DNA of 64,000 bases from Actinomycetes bacterium (GTDB lineage: Bacteria > Actinomycetota > Actinomycetes > Streptosporangiales > Streptosporangiaceae), in assembly GCA_025964575.1 (NCBI GenBank), contig JAOPYO010000195.1, positions 25,902-89,901 of the forward strand, given 5' to 3'. Shown here piece after piece: positions 25,319 through 34,012 of this stretch (within the stretch, counting starts at the first letter, position 1; each line of letters begins with the position of its first letter). The notes beneath the pieces were generated by a model that had not been told where the DNA came from, did no database searches, and saw nothing but the letters and a program-made list of their open reading frames with translations. Made by a program: the position numbers and the translations under genes.

Positions 25319-26371
25319 ATGCGGCGAAAAGTCGGCACGATCCTTGTGGCATTGGGTGCTTTCCTCCTCGTATTCGCGCCGCTGCTCAAGCTCTACGTCG
25401 CACCCAGGGTCGTGATCGCGCCGACCGACTTCTTTCAGATGACCGAGCTCAGGGGCACGAACGCGTCCTACTTCGACGGCGCCAAGCTGAAGAACATCAC
25501 CGGTGCCTCGATCGTCGCGGTCAACACCGTGCGGGGTGACCCGGTGGCCAGCACGACTGACACCGCGGTCTGGGACTACTTCGTCTCCATCAAGGACCCC
25601 GATCGTGACTACGCCATCGCCAACCAGACGAGCCGGTACGCGCTCAACCGGCACACCGGTGAGCTGATCAACTGCTGTGGGGCCTCGGTCGAGCAGGACA
25701 CCAGCGTCCGGCTGGCGGGCCTGGGGGTGATCTGGCCGATCGGCCGGGTCGAACGGAAGACCTACCCCTACTTCGACCCGCAGACCAAGCGGGCCTGGCC
25801 GATGAAGTACCAGGGTCAGGACCGGATCCAGGGGACCACCGCCTACCGGTTCGAGCAGACGATCCCGGAGACGAAGGTCGCCACCGTCGGTGCGGTCCCG
25901 GGTGCCCTGCTCGGGCTGGACAAGTTCAAGAACTACAAGGTCGACGGCTTCTACACCGCGACCGTGACCATCTGGGTGGATCCGCGGACCGGAATCCCGA
26001 TCGCGCAGAAGCAGTCGATTCACGCCACGAACCGCACCAAGGACGGCGCCGGGATGTTCGTCGCGGCCAAGACTGATCTGAAGACCACCGAGAAGTCCGA
26101 GAAGGACCTGGTCAAGCTGTCGGATGGCTATGCCTGGAAGTTCGCCGCGGTCAACCAGTGGCTGCCGGTCGGAACGCTGGTCCTCGGTCTGTTCCTGCTC
26201 GCCATCGGCGTACTCCTCCCGCTCTTCGAGAGCAGCGGTGGCCGGGACGAACGCCCGAGGTCACATGCCAAGGGCGGCCCAGGGCAGACCCCTCGGCCGG
26301 AGCCGCAGGCCGAACTCGGGCTCCCCGTTCCGGATCGCCCTGGCTCTGACCGGTATTCGAGCCGGTCCTGA
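25319..26371 (+). CDS. DUF3068 / PorA-family membrane protein
   Basis: A 350-residue protein with an N-terminal anchor (VGTILVALGAFLLVFAPLLKLYVAPRV), a large extracellular part and a C-terminal membrane span (LPVGTLVLGLFLLAIGVLLPLF) before a charged cytoplasmic tail. The layout and the motif GELINCCGASVEQD match DUF3068, often called the PorA family protein in actinobacteria. AGGAGG lies 9 nt before the ATG. It is divergent from the aftD operon and ends at a strong hairpin. Function in this lineage is not known; a pore role should not be assumed from the name. Confidence 0.82.
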   Translation: MRRKVGTILVALGAFLLVFAPLLKLYVAPRVVIAPTDFFQMTELRGTNASYFDGAKLKNITGASIVAVNTVRGDPVASTTDTAVWDYFVSIKDPDRDYAIANQTSRYALNRHTGELINCCGASVEQDTSVRLAGLGVIWPIGRVERKTYPYFDPQTKRAWPMKYQGQDRIQGTTAYRFEQTIPETKVATVGAVPGALLGLDKFKNYKVDGFYTATVTIWVDPRTGIPIAQKQSIHATNRTKDGAGMFVAAKTDLKTTEKSEKDLVKLSDGYAWKFAAVNQWLPVGTLVLGLFLLAIGVLLPLFESSGGRDERPRSHAKGGPGQTPRPEPQAELGLPVPDRPGSDRYSSRS

Positions 26372-26385
26372 TCTGATACGTGTTC

Positions 26386-26420
26386 CAGCGCCCCGGGTGG
26401 GAGGTCCACCCAGGGCGCTG
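26386..26420 (+). terminator. Rho-independent-like hairpin
   Basis: CAGCGCCCcGGGTGG-gaggt-CCACCCaGGGCGCTG folds into a stem of 14 base pairs with one C/A mismatch and a 5-nt loop, 14 bp after the DUF3068 stop. No T-tract follows. Confidence 0.7.
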
Positions 26421-26450
26421 TCTGGTGACGGCTCACTCCAGATCCTCAAC

Positions 26451-26464
26451 TAGAACCTGTTGCA
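26451..26464. promoter_or_regulatory. KstR-type operator
   Basis: TAGAACCTGTTGCA matches all eight fixed positions of the mycobacterial KstR motif TnnAACnnGTTnnA. It overlaps the -35 hexamer of the next promoter, where a bound repressor would block RNA polymerase. Confidence 0.65.
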
Positions 26465-26489
26465 GTTTTGCGGCCGTAGCGCCTACAGT
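26460..26489 (+). promoter_or_regulatory. Promoter of the nitronate-monooxygenase-like gene
   Basis: TTGCAG (26460-26465), an 18-bp spacer and TACAGT (26484-26489) end 6 nt before GTG 26496. The mRNA would be leaderless. Confidence 0.6.
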
Positions 26490-26495
26490 CGGCGT

Positions 26496-27605
26496 GTGCG
26501 GACACGTGTAACCGAGCTATTCGGTATCGAGTACCCGATCTTTGCGTTCAGTCACTGCCGCGACGTGGTCGCCGCAGTGAGCCGCGCTGGCGGCATGGGC
26601 GTCCTTGGCGCGCTGTACTTCACCCCCGAGGAGCTCGAGCTCGAGCTCAAGTGGATCGACGAGAACGTCGGCGGCAAGCCGTACGGAGTCGACGTGGTGA
26701 TGCCGGCGAAGTACGAGGGTGCGGACCTTGGCGACGCGGACGAGCTGCTCGGCAAGCTCCAGGGGATGATCCCCCAGGAGCACCGGCAGTTCCTCGAGGA
26801 ACTGCTGACGGAGCATGGTGTCGAGCCGTCCACGGAGACCGCCGGGCGCGCTCTGCTGGGCTGGACCGACCAGACGGCACGGCCGCAGGTCGAGGTGGCG
26901 CTCCGGCACCCGATCGCGCTGCTGGCCAACGCGCTCGGCCCGCCGCCCGCCGACGTCGTGGAACTGGCACACGAGCACGGGGTCAAGGTGGCCGGCCTGG
27001 CCTCCAATGCCCGGCACGCGCGCAAGCAGGTCGAGGTCGGCGTCGACATCATCGTCGCGCAGGGCACCGAGGCCGGCGGTCACACCGGTGACGTGTCGAC
27101 CATGGTCCTCATCCCCGAGGTGGTCGACGCCGTCGGCGAGGACACCATGGTGCTGGCGGCCGGTGGCATCGGCCGGGGCCGTCAGATGGCGGCCGCGCTG
27201 GCGCTGGGCGCCGAGGGAGTATGGACCGGCTCGATCTGGCTCACCGTGGAGGAGGCCGACACCCCCGAGGGTGCGCTGCCCAAGCTGCTCAAGGCCACCT
27301 CGCGCGACACCGTACGGTCCCGTGCCTGGACCGGGAAGCCGGCCCGCTTCCTCAAGACGGCGTGGACCGAGGCGTGGGAGAGCGAGAAGTCTCCCGGCTA
27401 TCTGCCGATGCCGATGCAGTTCATGCTGATCTCCGACGCGCTGCGCCGGATCAGCCGGTCCGGCGACGGCGAGCTGATCACCTTCCCGGTCGGCCAGATC
27501 GTCGGCTCGATGAACCAGGTCAAGCCGTCCAGCAAGGTGATCCTCGACATCATCGAGGAGTACATCGAGGCCATCGAGCGCCTCAACACCATCACCGAGG
27601 GCTGA
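26496..27605 (+). CDS. FMN-dependent nitronate monooxygenase-family oxidoreductase
   Basis: A 369-residue TIM-barrel flavoenzyme of the 2-nitropropane dioxygenase/nitronate monooxygenase family. The flavin and active-site loop is IIVAQGTEAGGHTGDVSTMVLIPEVVD, with the catalytic His in GGHTG, followed by VLAAGGIGRGRQMAAALALGAEGVW. From memory it resembles Mycobacterium Rv1533 (same start TRVTELFG-like, CAFSHCRDVVAAVS) more than the steroid enzyme IpdC. Start is GTG 26496, supported by the promoter; the track's ATG 26460 lies within the promoter. The KstR-type operator points to steroid or lipid catabolism. Confidence 0.88.
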   Translation: MRTRVTELFGIEYPIFAFSHCRDVVAAVSRAGGMGVLGALYFTPEELELELKWIDENVGGKPYGVDVVMPAKYEGADLGDADELLGKLQGMIPQEHRQFLEELLTEHGVEPSTETAGRALLGWTDQTARPQVEVALRHPIALLANALGPPPADVVELAHEHGVKVAGLASNARHARKQVEVGVDIIVAQGTEAGGHTGDVSTMVLIPEVVDAVGEDTMVLAAGGIGRGRQMAAALALGAEGVWTGSIWLTVEEADTPEGALPKLLKATSRDTVRSRAWTGKPARFLKTAWTEAWESEKSPGYLPMPMQFMLISDALRRISRSGDGELITFPVGQIVGSMNQVKPSSKVILDIIEEYIEAIERLNTITEG

Positions 27606-27617
27606 CTCCCGCGCCGG

Positions 27618-28097
27618 TTACCAGCGGGTCAGCCAGGAGAGGGCCCGTCCGATGACCAGGTAGACCCCGGCGGCCAGGCCCCAGTTCTGATACATCTGGT
27701 GCTTGGGGTCGGGGTTGGTGAACACGTCGTGGAACGGCGACGCCAGCCAGGTGCCCATTCGCATGATCGCGTGTACGACGTCGTTGGCCTGGTTGGCGTC
27801 GCTCCAGGTCAGCAATATGCCGAGGCCGAGGATCAGCGCCGCGGCCACGGCCGCCATCCAGAGGGCGGCGCTGATCGGGTTGCGCCGGTGGCGCCGCCGG
27901 CGCCGGGCGGTCTTCTGGTCCGCCGGCACGGTCTTGGGCTCGGCCTCCGCGGCCCGCCGCCCGTTGAAGATCCGCGGCCGGGACGTGCCGGTCTCCTCCG
28001 CCGTACGCCTGCGGAACAGGCGGGGACGGGTGGTCTGGGGCTCGGTTTCGATCGCGGGCTCTTGGGTCTGGCGCCTGCGCCATATCTGAACGGTCAT
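27618..28097 (-). CDS. Small basic membrane protein, function unknown
   Basis: A 159-residue protein. Residues 1-75 are very rich in Arg, Glu and Thr (RRRQTQEPAIETEPQTTRPRLFRRR, RRRRRHRRN) and probably cytoplasmic. Two hydrophobic segments follow (ISAALWMAAVAAALILGLGILLTW and WGLAAGVYLVIGRALSWL) with a loop between them. It converges tail to tail with the upstream flavoenzyme, 12 bp apart. I recognise no domain. A weak half-match to the KstR motif lies upstream at 28151. Confidence 0.72.
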   Translation of the reverse strand: MTVQIWRRRQTQEPAIETEPQTTRPRLFRRRTAEETGTSRPRIFNGRRAAEAEPKTVPADQKTARRRRRHRRNPISAALWMAAVAAALILGLGILLTWSDANQANDVVHAIMRMGTWLASPFHDVFTNPDPKHQMYQNWGLAAGVYLVIGRALSWLTRW

Positions 28098-28255
28098 CGG
28101 TGGCTCACTCCTCCTGCGGGGGCAGGTTCAGGTGCCCGCGTTGTGCCTCAGGAGACGTGTTCTAAACAAGACGCAGCACCGCGGCCTCCGCCGCTGCCAC
28201 AACAAGGTCAGCCTGTTCGCCGTGTTCGGCGAAGGCCATCCCCCGCTGGGAGCCG

Positions 28256-29068
28256 TTACTTGCCGTGGTAGACGGCGGGACGCTTCTCCTTGAAGGCGCG
28301 GGAGCCTTCCTTGGCGTCCGCGGAGCCGATCACCGGCCAGCCGATCTCGTCGGAGACCTTCAGTGCCTCCTCCTCGGGCAGGTGCACGGTCTCCCGGTAG
28401 GCGCGCAGGATCGCCTGGGCCGACAGCGGCGCGGAAGCGGCGACGTCGTCGGCGAGCTCACGTGCGACATCCAAGGCCGAACCGTCCGGCACCACCTTGT
28501 TGATCAGGCCGTAGCTCAGTGCCTCGTCCGCGGTGACGGAGCGGCCGGTGAGCAGGATGTCCATCGCGTGCACGTACGGGATCTGGCGGGGCAGCCGGAT
28601 CGCGCTGCCGCCCATCGGGAACAGCCCGCGCTTGGCCTCGAACAGGCCGAGGGTGGCGGAGGCGCCGGCCACCCGCAGGTCGGTGCCGAGCAGCAGTTCG
28701 GTGCCGCCGGCCACCGCGTACCCCTCGACCGCCGCGATCAGTGGCTTGGTCGACTGGCCGTCCCGGAGCAGACCTTTCCAGTGGAAGTTCGGGATCTCCT
28801 GCGCGCGCTGCTGGACTCGCGGGTCCTCCGATGGGGTACCCATCGCCTTGAGGTCGGCGCCCGCGCAGAACACACCGTCGGCTCCGGTCAGGATTCCGAC
28901 CCGCACGGAAGGAGTCTCGGAGATGTACGCCCATGCGTCGGCCAGCCCGACCAGCATGTCCGAGCTCAAGGCGTTGCGTGCCGCAGGGCGGTTCATCGTC
29001 ACGATGACGACATGCCCGTCCTGCTCGACGGTGCAGTGCGGGGTGCTGATCGGCAGCAGCTCGGCCAT
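28256..29068 (-). CDS. echA19: Enoyl-CoA hydratase, EchA19-like
   Basis: Hydrates a trans-2-enoyl-CoA, probably a steroid side-chain intermediate. The 270-residue crotonase shows the NALSSDML start of the fold, oxyanion-hole sequences FCAGADLKAMG and AVEGYAVAGGTELLLGTDLRVAG, and a Glu in FEAKRGLFPMGGSAIRLPRQIPYVHAMDILLTG. The last stretch closely resembles my memory of M. tuberculosis EchA19 (Rv3516). Start is ATG 29068, preceded by GAGGAGAG; the track start at 29122 adds 18 unlikely residues. It is divergent from the acyl-CoA synthetase gene, with candidate operators between. Confidence 0.85.
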   Translation of the reverse strand: MAELLPISTPHCTVEQDGHVVIVTMNRPAARNALSSDMLVGLADAWAYISETPSVRVGILTGADGVFCAGADLKAMGTPSEDPRVQQRAQEIPNFHWKGLLRDGQSTKPLIAAVEGYAVAGGTELLLGTDLRVAGASATLGLFEAKRGLFPMGGSAIRLPRQIPYVHAMDILLTGRSVTADEALSYGLINKVVPDGSALDVARELADDVAASAPLSAQAILRAYRETVHLPEEEALKVSDEIGWPVIGSADAKEGSRAFKEKRPAVYHGK

Positions 29069-29120
29069 GCTCTCTCCTCGCTCGGGAGCCGGTCCCGAAA
29101 GGCAGGTCCGGCCGGAAAAC

Positions 29121-29134
29121 AAGAACAGATTCTA
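29121..29134. promoter_or_regulatory. Weak KstR-like site
   Basis: AAGAACAGATTCTA differs from TnnAACnnGTTnnA at two fixed positions. It lies 53 bp upstream of the echA19-like start in the divergent promoter. Confidence 0.35.
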
Positions 29135-29175
29135 GTAATTGGCCGGGCCGGTGGACAGGTCTTGCCGAGTAAAAC

Positions 29176-29189
29176 TGAAACGTGATCTA
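29176..29189. promoter_or_regulatory. KstR-like site, one mismatch
   Basis: TGAAACGTGATCTA matches TnnAACnnGTTnnA except GAT for GTT. It nearly repeats the perfect site at 46132 (TGAAACGTGTTCTA). It lies between the divergent echA19-like and fadD genes. Confidence 0.5.
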
Positions 29190-29218
29190 CTTTGGATCCG
29201 AAACCGACTGAACACACC

Positions 29219-29236
29219 ATACGACGTGCGTCGTAT
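29219..29236. promoter_or_regulatory. 18-bp palindrome ahead of fadD
   Basis: ATACGACG-TG-CGTCGTAT is a perfect 8-bp inverted repeat with a 2-bp centre, 32 bp before the fadD start. It is unlike the KstR motif and could bind a second, TetR-type regulator. Confidence 0.5.
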
Positions 29237-29268
29237 CGGGGACCCGCCAACGAACGCAGGGAGAGCCG

Positions 29269-30834
29269 ATGGGGTCGTTGGGCTTCTGGCGATTGGCGCA
29301 GCAGGATCCGGAATGGATCGCGGCTGTCGACCCGGATGGCACCGAATACACCGCCGGTGAGCTACTGAGCCGGTCCAACCGGCTCGTCCACGGTCTGCGA
29401 GGGCTGGGTCTGCAGCCAGGCGACGGCGTCTGTGGTCTGGTGCCGAACGGCGTCGACGGGCTGGTGCTCTATCTGGCCGCGCTTCAGGCCGGCTGGTACT
29501 ACACGCCGATCAACTGGCACCTGACCGGCCCCGAGATCGGCTACATCGTGGCCGACAGTGAGGCCAAGGCGTTCTTCGTCGATGGCCGTCACGCTGCCGA
29601 GGGCCTCAAGGGTGCCGACGAGGCCGGGCTGGACCCGCACCGCCGCTTCGCCTTCGGTGAGGCCGAGGGTTTCCAGCCCGTCGAGGAACTCGTCGAGGGG
29701 CAGCCCGACACCGCCCCGGCCGATCGCAGCAACGGCGCCACCATGCACTACACCTCGGGCACCACCGGTCGTCCGAAGGGCGTGAAGCGCCGGCTGGCCG
29801 GGATCGACCCCGATGACGCCGCGGAGCTGATGACGTTCCTGCTGACCTTCTTCGGCTTCACGCCGGGGCGGCCCGCGGGCAAAGGCGACGAGGCGCATCT
29901 GATCACCTCGCCGAACTACCACACGGCGGTCACCCAGTTCGGGGGCTCCGCCCTGCACATGGGCCACACGCTGGTCTACATGGACAAGTGGGACGCCGAG
30001 GACACACTCAAGGCGATCGAGAAGTACAAGATCACCAACACGCACATGGTGCCGACCCACTTCAAGCGGCTGCTGTCCCTCCCGAAGGAGACCCGCGAGA
30101 AGTACGACGTATCCAGCATGAAGTGGGCCATTCACGCCGCCGCGCCCTGTCCGGTGCCGCTCAAGCACCAGATGCTCGACTGGTGGGGCGAGTGCATCTG
30201 GGAGTACTACGCGGCCACCGAGGGCGGCGGCACCATCGCCTCCCCGAAGGACTGGCTGGCGCACCCCGGCACCGTCGGCAGTCGCTGGCCGATCAGCGAA
30301 CTGCTGATCGTCGACGATGACGGTAACGAGGTGCCTACCGGCACTTCGGGCACGATCTATATGAAGATGGCCGGCGTTGAGTTCGAGTACAAGGGCGACA
30401 AGGAAAAGACGGAGAAGGATCGGCTTCGCGACTTCTTCACCGTCGGCGACATCGGTTATCTGACCGAGGACGGCTTCCTGTTCCTGTCCGACCGCAAGGC
30501 CGACCTGATCATCTCGGGTGGAGCCAACATCTACCCGGCCGAGATCGAGAACGAGATCATCCTGAATTCCAAGGTCGCGGACGTCGCCGTGTTCGGCATC
30601 CCGAACGAGGAATGGGGCGAGGAGATCAAGGCCGTGGTCGAACCCGCCGAGGGCGTGACGCCAGGCCCTGAGCTGACCAAGGAGATCTTCGAGTTCCTCG
30701 AGGGCCGGCTGGCGAAGATGAAGTGGCCGCGCACCATCGACTTCGTCGAGACGCTGCCCCGCGAGCCCAACGGCAAGCTCCTCAAACGTAAGCTCCGCGA
30801 CCCGTACTGGAAGGACCGGCAAAGTGCCATCTAG
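29269..30834 (+). CDS. Acyl-CoA synthetase (FadD type)
   Basis: Activates a carboxylic acid to its CoA thioester through an acyl-adenylate. The 521-residue ANL-family enzyme has the P-loop MHYTSGTTGRPKGVKR (about residue 161), YYAATEGGG (A5 region), the hinge-type SDRKADLIISGGANIYPAEIE, and the C-terminal catalytic Lys in PREPNGKLLKRKLR. GGGAG precedes the ATG. It is first in a tight plus-strand operon (DUF35, two Ltp thiolases, a second FadD) and overlaps the DUF35 gene by 11 bp. Context suggests a steroid or its side chain; the substrate cannot be read from sequence. Confidence 0.9.
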   Translation: MGSLGFWRLAQQDPEWIAAVDPDGTEYTAGELLSRSNRLVHGLRGLGLQPGDGVCGLVPNGVDGLVLYLAALQAGWYYTPINWHLTGPEIGYIVADSEAKAFFVDGRHAAEGLKGADEAGLDPHRRFAFGEAEGFQPVEELVEGQPDTAPADRSNGATMHYTSGTTGRPKGVKRRLAGIDPDDAAELMTFLLTFFGFTPGRPAGKGDEAHLITSPNYHTAVTQFGGSALHMGHTLVYMDKWDAEDTLKAIEKYKITNTHMVPTHFKRLLSLPKETREKYDVSSMKWAIHAAAPCPVPLKHQMLDWWGECIWEYYAATEGGGTIASPKDWLAHPGTVGSRWPISELLIVDDDGNEVPTGTSGTIYMKMAGVEFEYKGDKEKTEKDRLRDFFTVGDIGYLTEDGFLFLSDRKADLIISGGANIYPAEIENEIILNSKVADVAVFGIPNEEWGEEIKAVVEPAEGVTPGPELTKEIFEFLEGRLAKMKWPRTIDFVETLPREPNGKLLKRKLRDPYWKDRQSAI

Positions 30835-31753
30835 CCCGAACCACGTCCTGGAGTTCCCGGGCGGGTACACGCGGTCGGTGGGCCCGGTGATCGGCCGGTT
30901 TCTGTCCGAGCTGCGCGACGGCCGCCTGGTCGGCGTACGCGCCGAGTCCGGGCGGGTGCTCTTTCCCCCGACGGAGTACGACCCGGACAACGGCAATGCC
31001 GTCACAGAGGAGTACGTCGAGGTCGGCCCGGTCGGGACCGTCGTGTCCTGGTCATGGGTGGCCGAGCCGCTCGGCTCGCATCCGCTGCAACGGCCGTTCG
31101 CCTGGGCGCTGATCAAGCCCGACGGCGCGGACACCGCGCTGCTGCACGTCCTCGACCTGGGCGTGCACGACCGCGGAGCCAAGCCACCTCGCGAGTTGAA
31201 GACCGGCATGCGGGTCCGCCCGCGCTTCAAGACAGCGCGCATCGGTGACATCACCGACATCGAGGCCTTCCTGCCCGAGGTCACGATGATCAACTCCTCG
31301 ACCCGGCTGGAGTTCGAGCTGAAGCCTGGCAGGGCGCTTGACCGGTTCCTGGACGGCATGTCCGAGGGCCGCATCCTCGGGCACAAGTGCGGGGTCTGCG
31401 GCAAGGTCGTCGTGCCGATGAGGGGTCTGTGCCCGACGGATGGCGTGCCCACCACCGAGGAGGTGGAGATCGCGGACACCGGCACGATCACCACCTTCGC
31501 GGTCAACAACATCCCGGACCCGCGAGCTCCCGAGGTGCCGTTCGTCTCGGCCTACATCCTGCTCGACGGTGCCGACATCGCGATGCTCACACTGGTCGCC
31601 GGCATCCCCGCAAACCAGGTCAGGATGGGCATGCGGGTGAAGGCCGCCTGGAAGCCGCGCGAGGAGTGGGGCCGGACCATCCAGAACATCCGATGGTTCG
31701 AGCCGTCCGGCGAACCCGACGCCCCCTTCGAGTCGATCAAGGATTACACATGA
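30824..31753 (+). CDS. DUF35 OB-fold / zinc-ribbon protein (Rv3521-like)
   Basis: A 309-residue acyl-CoA-associated protein. An N-terminal OB-like domain (about residues 1-150) is followed by the DUF35 unit: zinc ribbon GHKCGVCGKVVVPMRGLCPTDG (about 187-208) and an OB fold ending in VKAAWKPREEWGRTIQNIRWFEP. In steroid degradation such proteins pair with Ltp-type thiolases or aldolases. The order DUF35 - Ltp - Ltp matches Rv3521-Rv3522(ltp4)-Rv3523(ltp3) of M. tuberculosis. GTG start inside the fadD 3' end. Its stop lies within CACATGA, a sequence repeated at the start of the next gene. Confidence 0.87.
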   Translation: MPSSPNHVLEFPGGYTRSVGPVIGRFLSELRDGRLVGVRAESGRVLFPPTEYDPDNGNAVTEEYVEVGPVGTVVSWSWVAEPLGSHPLQRPFAWALIKPDGADTALLHVLDLGVHDRGAKPPRELKTGMRVRPRFKTARIGDITDIEAFLPEVTMINSSTRLEFELKPGRALDRFLDGMSEGRILGHKCGVCGKVVVPMRGLCPTDGVPTTEEVEIADTGTITTFAVNNIPDPRAPEVPFVSAYILLDGADIAMLTLVAGIPANQVRMGMRVKAAWKPREEWGRTIQNIRWFEPSGEPDAPFESIKDYT

Positions 31754-31793
31754 CCGCGAACCGGCGGCTGCGAGCCGCGAGCGGAGCGAGCAC

Positions 31794-32837
31794 ATGAACA
31801 GAGACGTGGCGATCGTCGCCTTCTCCCAGACGCATCACACCGCCACCGACCAGGGACTGTCGGAGACCGAGCTGATCCTGCCGGTCCTTCAGGAGATCAA
31901 GGCCACGACCGGGCTGAACCGGTTCGGTTTCACCTGCTCAGGGTCCTGCGACTATCTGGTCGGCGCGCCCTTCTCGTTCGTGGCCGCACTGGACGCGGTC
32001 GGCGCCTGGCCACCGATCTCGGAGAGTCACGTCGAGATGGACGGCGCCTGGGCGCTGTACGAGGCGTGGGTGAAACTGCAGCATGGCGAGATCGATACCG
32101 CTCTGGTCTATGGCTTCGGCAAGCCGAGCCAGGGGGTGCTGCGGCAGGTCATGACCCTGCAGCTCGATCCGTACTACCTGGCTCCCCTCGGCGCGGACCA
32201 GGTGTCGCTGGCCGCCCTGCAGGCCCGTGCCTACCTGGACAGGTCCGGCGCCAAGGAGGATGACCTGCTCGCCGTCGCGACCAGGTCCCGTCAGGCCGGC
32301 CGCGAGAATCCGTACGCCCTTCATCTGGACGACCCCACGGGCGACGCGGCGTACGACGTGGCGCCGCTCAAGGTGCACGACGTGGCACCGGACGCGGACG
32401 GGGTCGCGGCGATCGTGCTGGCTGCCGGCGACAGGGCGCGGGAGCTGTGCGAGCGCCCCGCCTGGATCTGCGGTATCGATCACCGCAGCGACGCCCACTC
32501 ACTGGGCGCCCGCGACCTGAGCCGATCGGAGTCCACCCGGATCGCCGGTGTCAAGGCGGGGGCGACGGGCATCGAGGTGGCCGAACTGCACGCGCAGTTC
32601 AGCCACGAGGAGCTCATCCTGCGGGAGGCCTTGGGCCTCTCCGAAGAGGTCGTGATCAACCCGTCCGGTGGGCCGCTGTCCGCCAACCCGGTGATGGCCA
32701 CCGGCCTCATCCGGCTCGGCGAGGCCGCCGCCCGGATCCATTCCGGTGCGGCCACCAGGACCCTCGGCCACGCCAGCGCCGGTCCCTGTTTGCAGCAGAA
32801 CCTCGTCTGCGTCCTCTCGGGAGACAGCAATGGGTAA
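31794..32837 (+). CDS. Thiolase-like lipid-transfer protein (Ltp4-like)
   Basis: A 347-residue SCP-x-type thiolase-fold protein likely acting on steroid side-chain acyl-CoA. N-terminal VAIVAFSQTHHTATDQGLSETELILPVLQEI and C-terminal VAELHAQFSHEELILREALGLSEEVVINPSGGPLSANPVMATGLIRLGEAA with GHASAGPCLQQNLVCVL near the end match the family. The first FSGSCDY-type Cys (CSGSCDY, about residue 44-49) lies where thiolases have an N-terminal strand, not at the usual nucleophile position. Length and order match Rv3522 (ltp4). The ATG is preceded by the 16-mer GCGAGCGGAGCGAGCA, which supplies the GGAG ribosome site. Confidence 0.85.
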   Translation: MNRDVAIVAFSQTHHTATDQGLSETELILPVLQEIKATTGLNRFGFTCSGSCDYLVGAPFSFVAALDAVGAWPPISESHVEMDGAWALYEAWVKLQHGEIDTALVYGFGKPSQGVLRQVMTLQLDPYYLAPLGADQVSLAALQARAYLDRSGAKEDDLLAVATRSRQAGRENPYALHLDDPTGDAAYDVAPLKVHDVAPDADGVAAIVLAAGDRARELCERPAWICGIDHRSDAHSLGARDLSRSESTRIAGVKAGATGIEVAELHAQFSHEELILREALGLSEEVVINPSGGPLSANPVMATGLIRLGEAAARIHSGAATRTLGHASAGPCLQQNLVCVLSGDSNG

Positions 32838-33987
32838 CCCCTGCGCGGTGATCGGGGTCGGCCAGACCCAGTACCGCACCAAGCGCACCGATGTGTCCAT
32901 CGCCGGGCTGGCCCGTGAGGCGGCCCTGCGGGCGCTGGAGGACGCCGGGCTGACCTGGGCCGACATCGATGCGGTCGTCATCGGCAAGGCGCCCGACCTG
33001 TTCGAGGGCGTCATGATGCCGGAGGCGTATCTCGCCGACGCGCTCGGTGCCACCGGTAAGCCGATCATGCGAGTCCATACGGCGGGTAGCGTCGGCGGTT
33101 CCACCGGCGTCGTGGCCTCCGGCCTCATCCAGTCGGGCGTGCACGAGCGGGTGCTGGTGCTGGCCTGGGAGAAGCAGTCGGAGTCCAACGCCACCTGGGC
33201 GCTGACGGTCAACACGCCCTACAGCACGTCTCTGGTGGTCGGCGCGGGCGGCTACTTCGCCCCGCACATCCGGGCGTACATGCGGCGCTCCGGTGCGCCC
33301 GACCACATCGGTGCGCTGGTCGCGGTGAAGGACCGGCAGAATGCGCTGAAGAACCCCTACGCGCATTTGAAGATCCCGGGCATCTCCCAGGAGATGGTCG
33401 AGATGACTCCGATGCTGTGGGAGCCGATCCGCTATCTGGAGACGTGCCCGTCCTCGGACGGCGCCTGCGCGATGATCCTGGCGTCCGAGGACGCGGCCAA
33501 GAAGGCCCCCAACAGGCCGGCCTGGGTGCACGGCACCGCGATGCGCTCCGAGCCGATCTTCTTCGCCGGCCGTGACACGGTGAACCCGCAGGCCGGCAAG
33601 GACTGCGCGGCGGACGTCTACCGGCAGGCGGGCATCTCGGACCCGCGCCGCGAGCTGGACTGCGCCGAGGTCTATGTGCCGTTCTCCTGGTACGAGCCGA
33701 TGTGGCTGGAGAACCTTGGCTTCTGCGGTGATGGAGAGGGTTGGAAGCTCACCGAATCCGGCGCCACCGCTCTGGACGGGGACATCCCGTGGAACGCCAG
33801 CGGCGGTGTGTTGTCCTCCAACCCGATCGGGGCGTCCGGTCTGATCCGCTTCGCTGAGGCGGCCCTGCAGGTGCGGGGCCTGGCTGGTGAGCATCAGGTC
33901 GATGGCGCCCGCAAGGCGCTCGGCCACGCCTACGGCGGCGGAGCCCAGTTCTTCGCCATGTGGATCGTCGGCTCGGACAAACCCTGA
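32830..33987 (+). CDS. Thiolase-like lipid-transfer protein (Ltp3-like)
   Basis: A 385-residue thiolase-fold protein of the Ltp/SCP-x group. MGNPCAVIGVGQTQYRTKRTDVSIAGLAREAALRALEDAGLTWADIDAVV opens the fold. The usual nucleophile region reads VHTAGSVGGSTGVVASGLIQSG, without a Cys at the classical site, so ordinary thiolysis is doubtful; aldol-type cleavage as in Ltp2-DUF35 is an alternative. C-terminal NASGGVLSSNPIGASGLIRFAEAALQ and GHAYGGGAQFFAMWIV are intact. Start ATG 32830 overlaps the previous stop by 8 bp; the track start at 32746 is too far upstream. Position matches Rv3523 (ltp3). Confidence 0.85.
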   Translation: MGNPCAVIGVGQTQYRTKRTDVSIAGLAREAALRALEDAGLTWADIDAVVIGKAPDLFEGVMMPEAYLADALGATGKPIMRVHTAGSVGGSTGVVASGLIQSGVHERVLVLAWEKQSESNATWALTVNTPYSTSLVVGAGGYFAPHIRAYMRRSGAPDHIGALVAVKDRQNALKNPYAHLKIPGISQEMVEMTPMLWEPIRYLETCPSSDGACAMILASEDAAKKAPNRPAWVHGTAMRSEPIFFAGRDTVNPQAGKDCAADVYRQAGISDPRRELDCAEVYVPFSWYEPMWLENLGFCGDGEGWKLTESGATALDGDIPWNASGGVLSSNPIGASGLIRFAEAALQVRGLAGEHQVDGARKALGHAYGGGAQFFAMWIVGSDKP

Positions 33988-34012
33988 ACCCGTTCTCCGG
34001 AGGAGAAGACCG

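Noticed and set aside
26374-26387. TGATACGTGTTCCA as another KstR site
   Set aside because: One mismatch to the motif, but it overlaps the terminator stem of the DUF3068 gene and is not at a promoter, so chance is more likely.
29362-31512. 716-residue minus ORF opposite fadD and the DUF35 gene
   Set aside because: Low-complexity Arg/Leu/Gly-rich translation with no domain; the plus strand carries an unmistakable acyl-CoA synthetase. It is a typical high-GC antisense shadow, as are 32707-34128, 33749-35461, 16843-18183 and 39921-41132.
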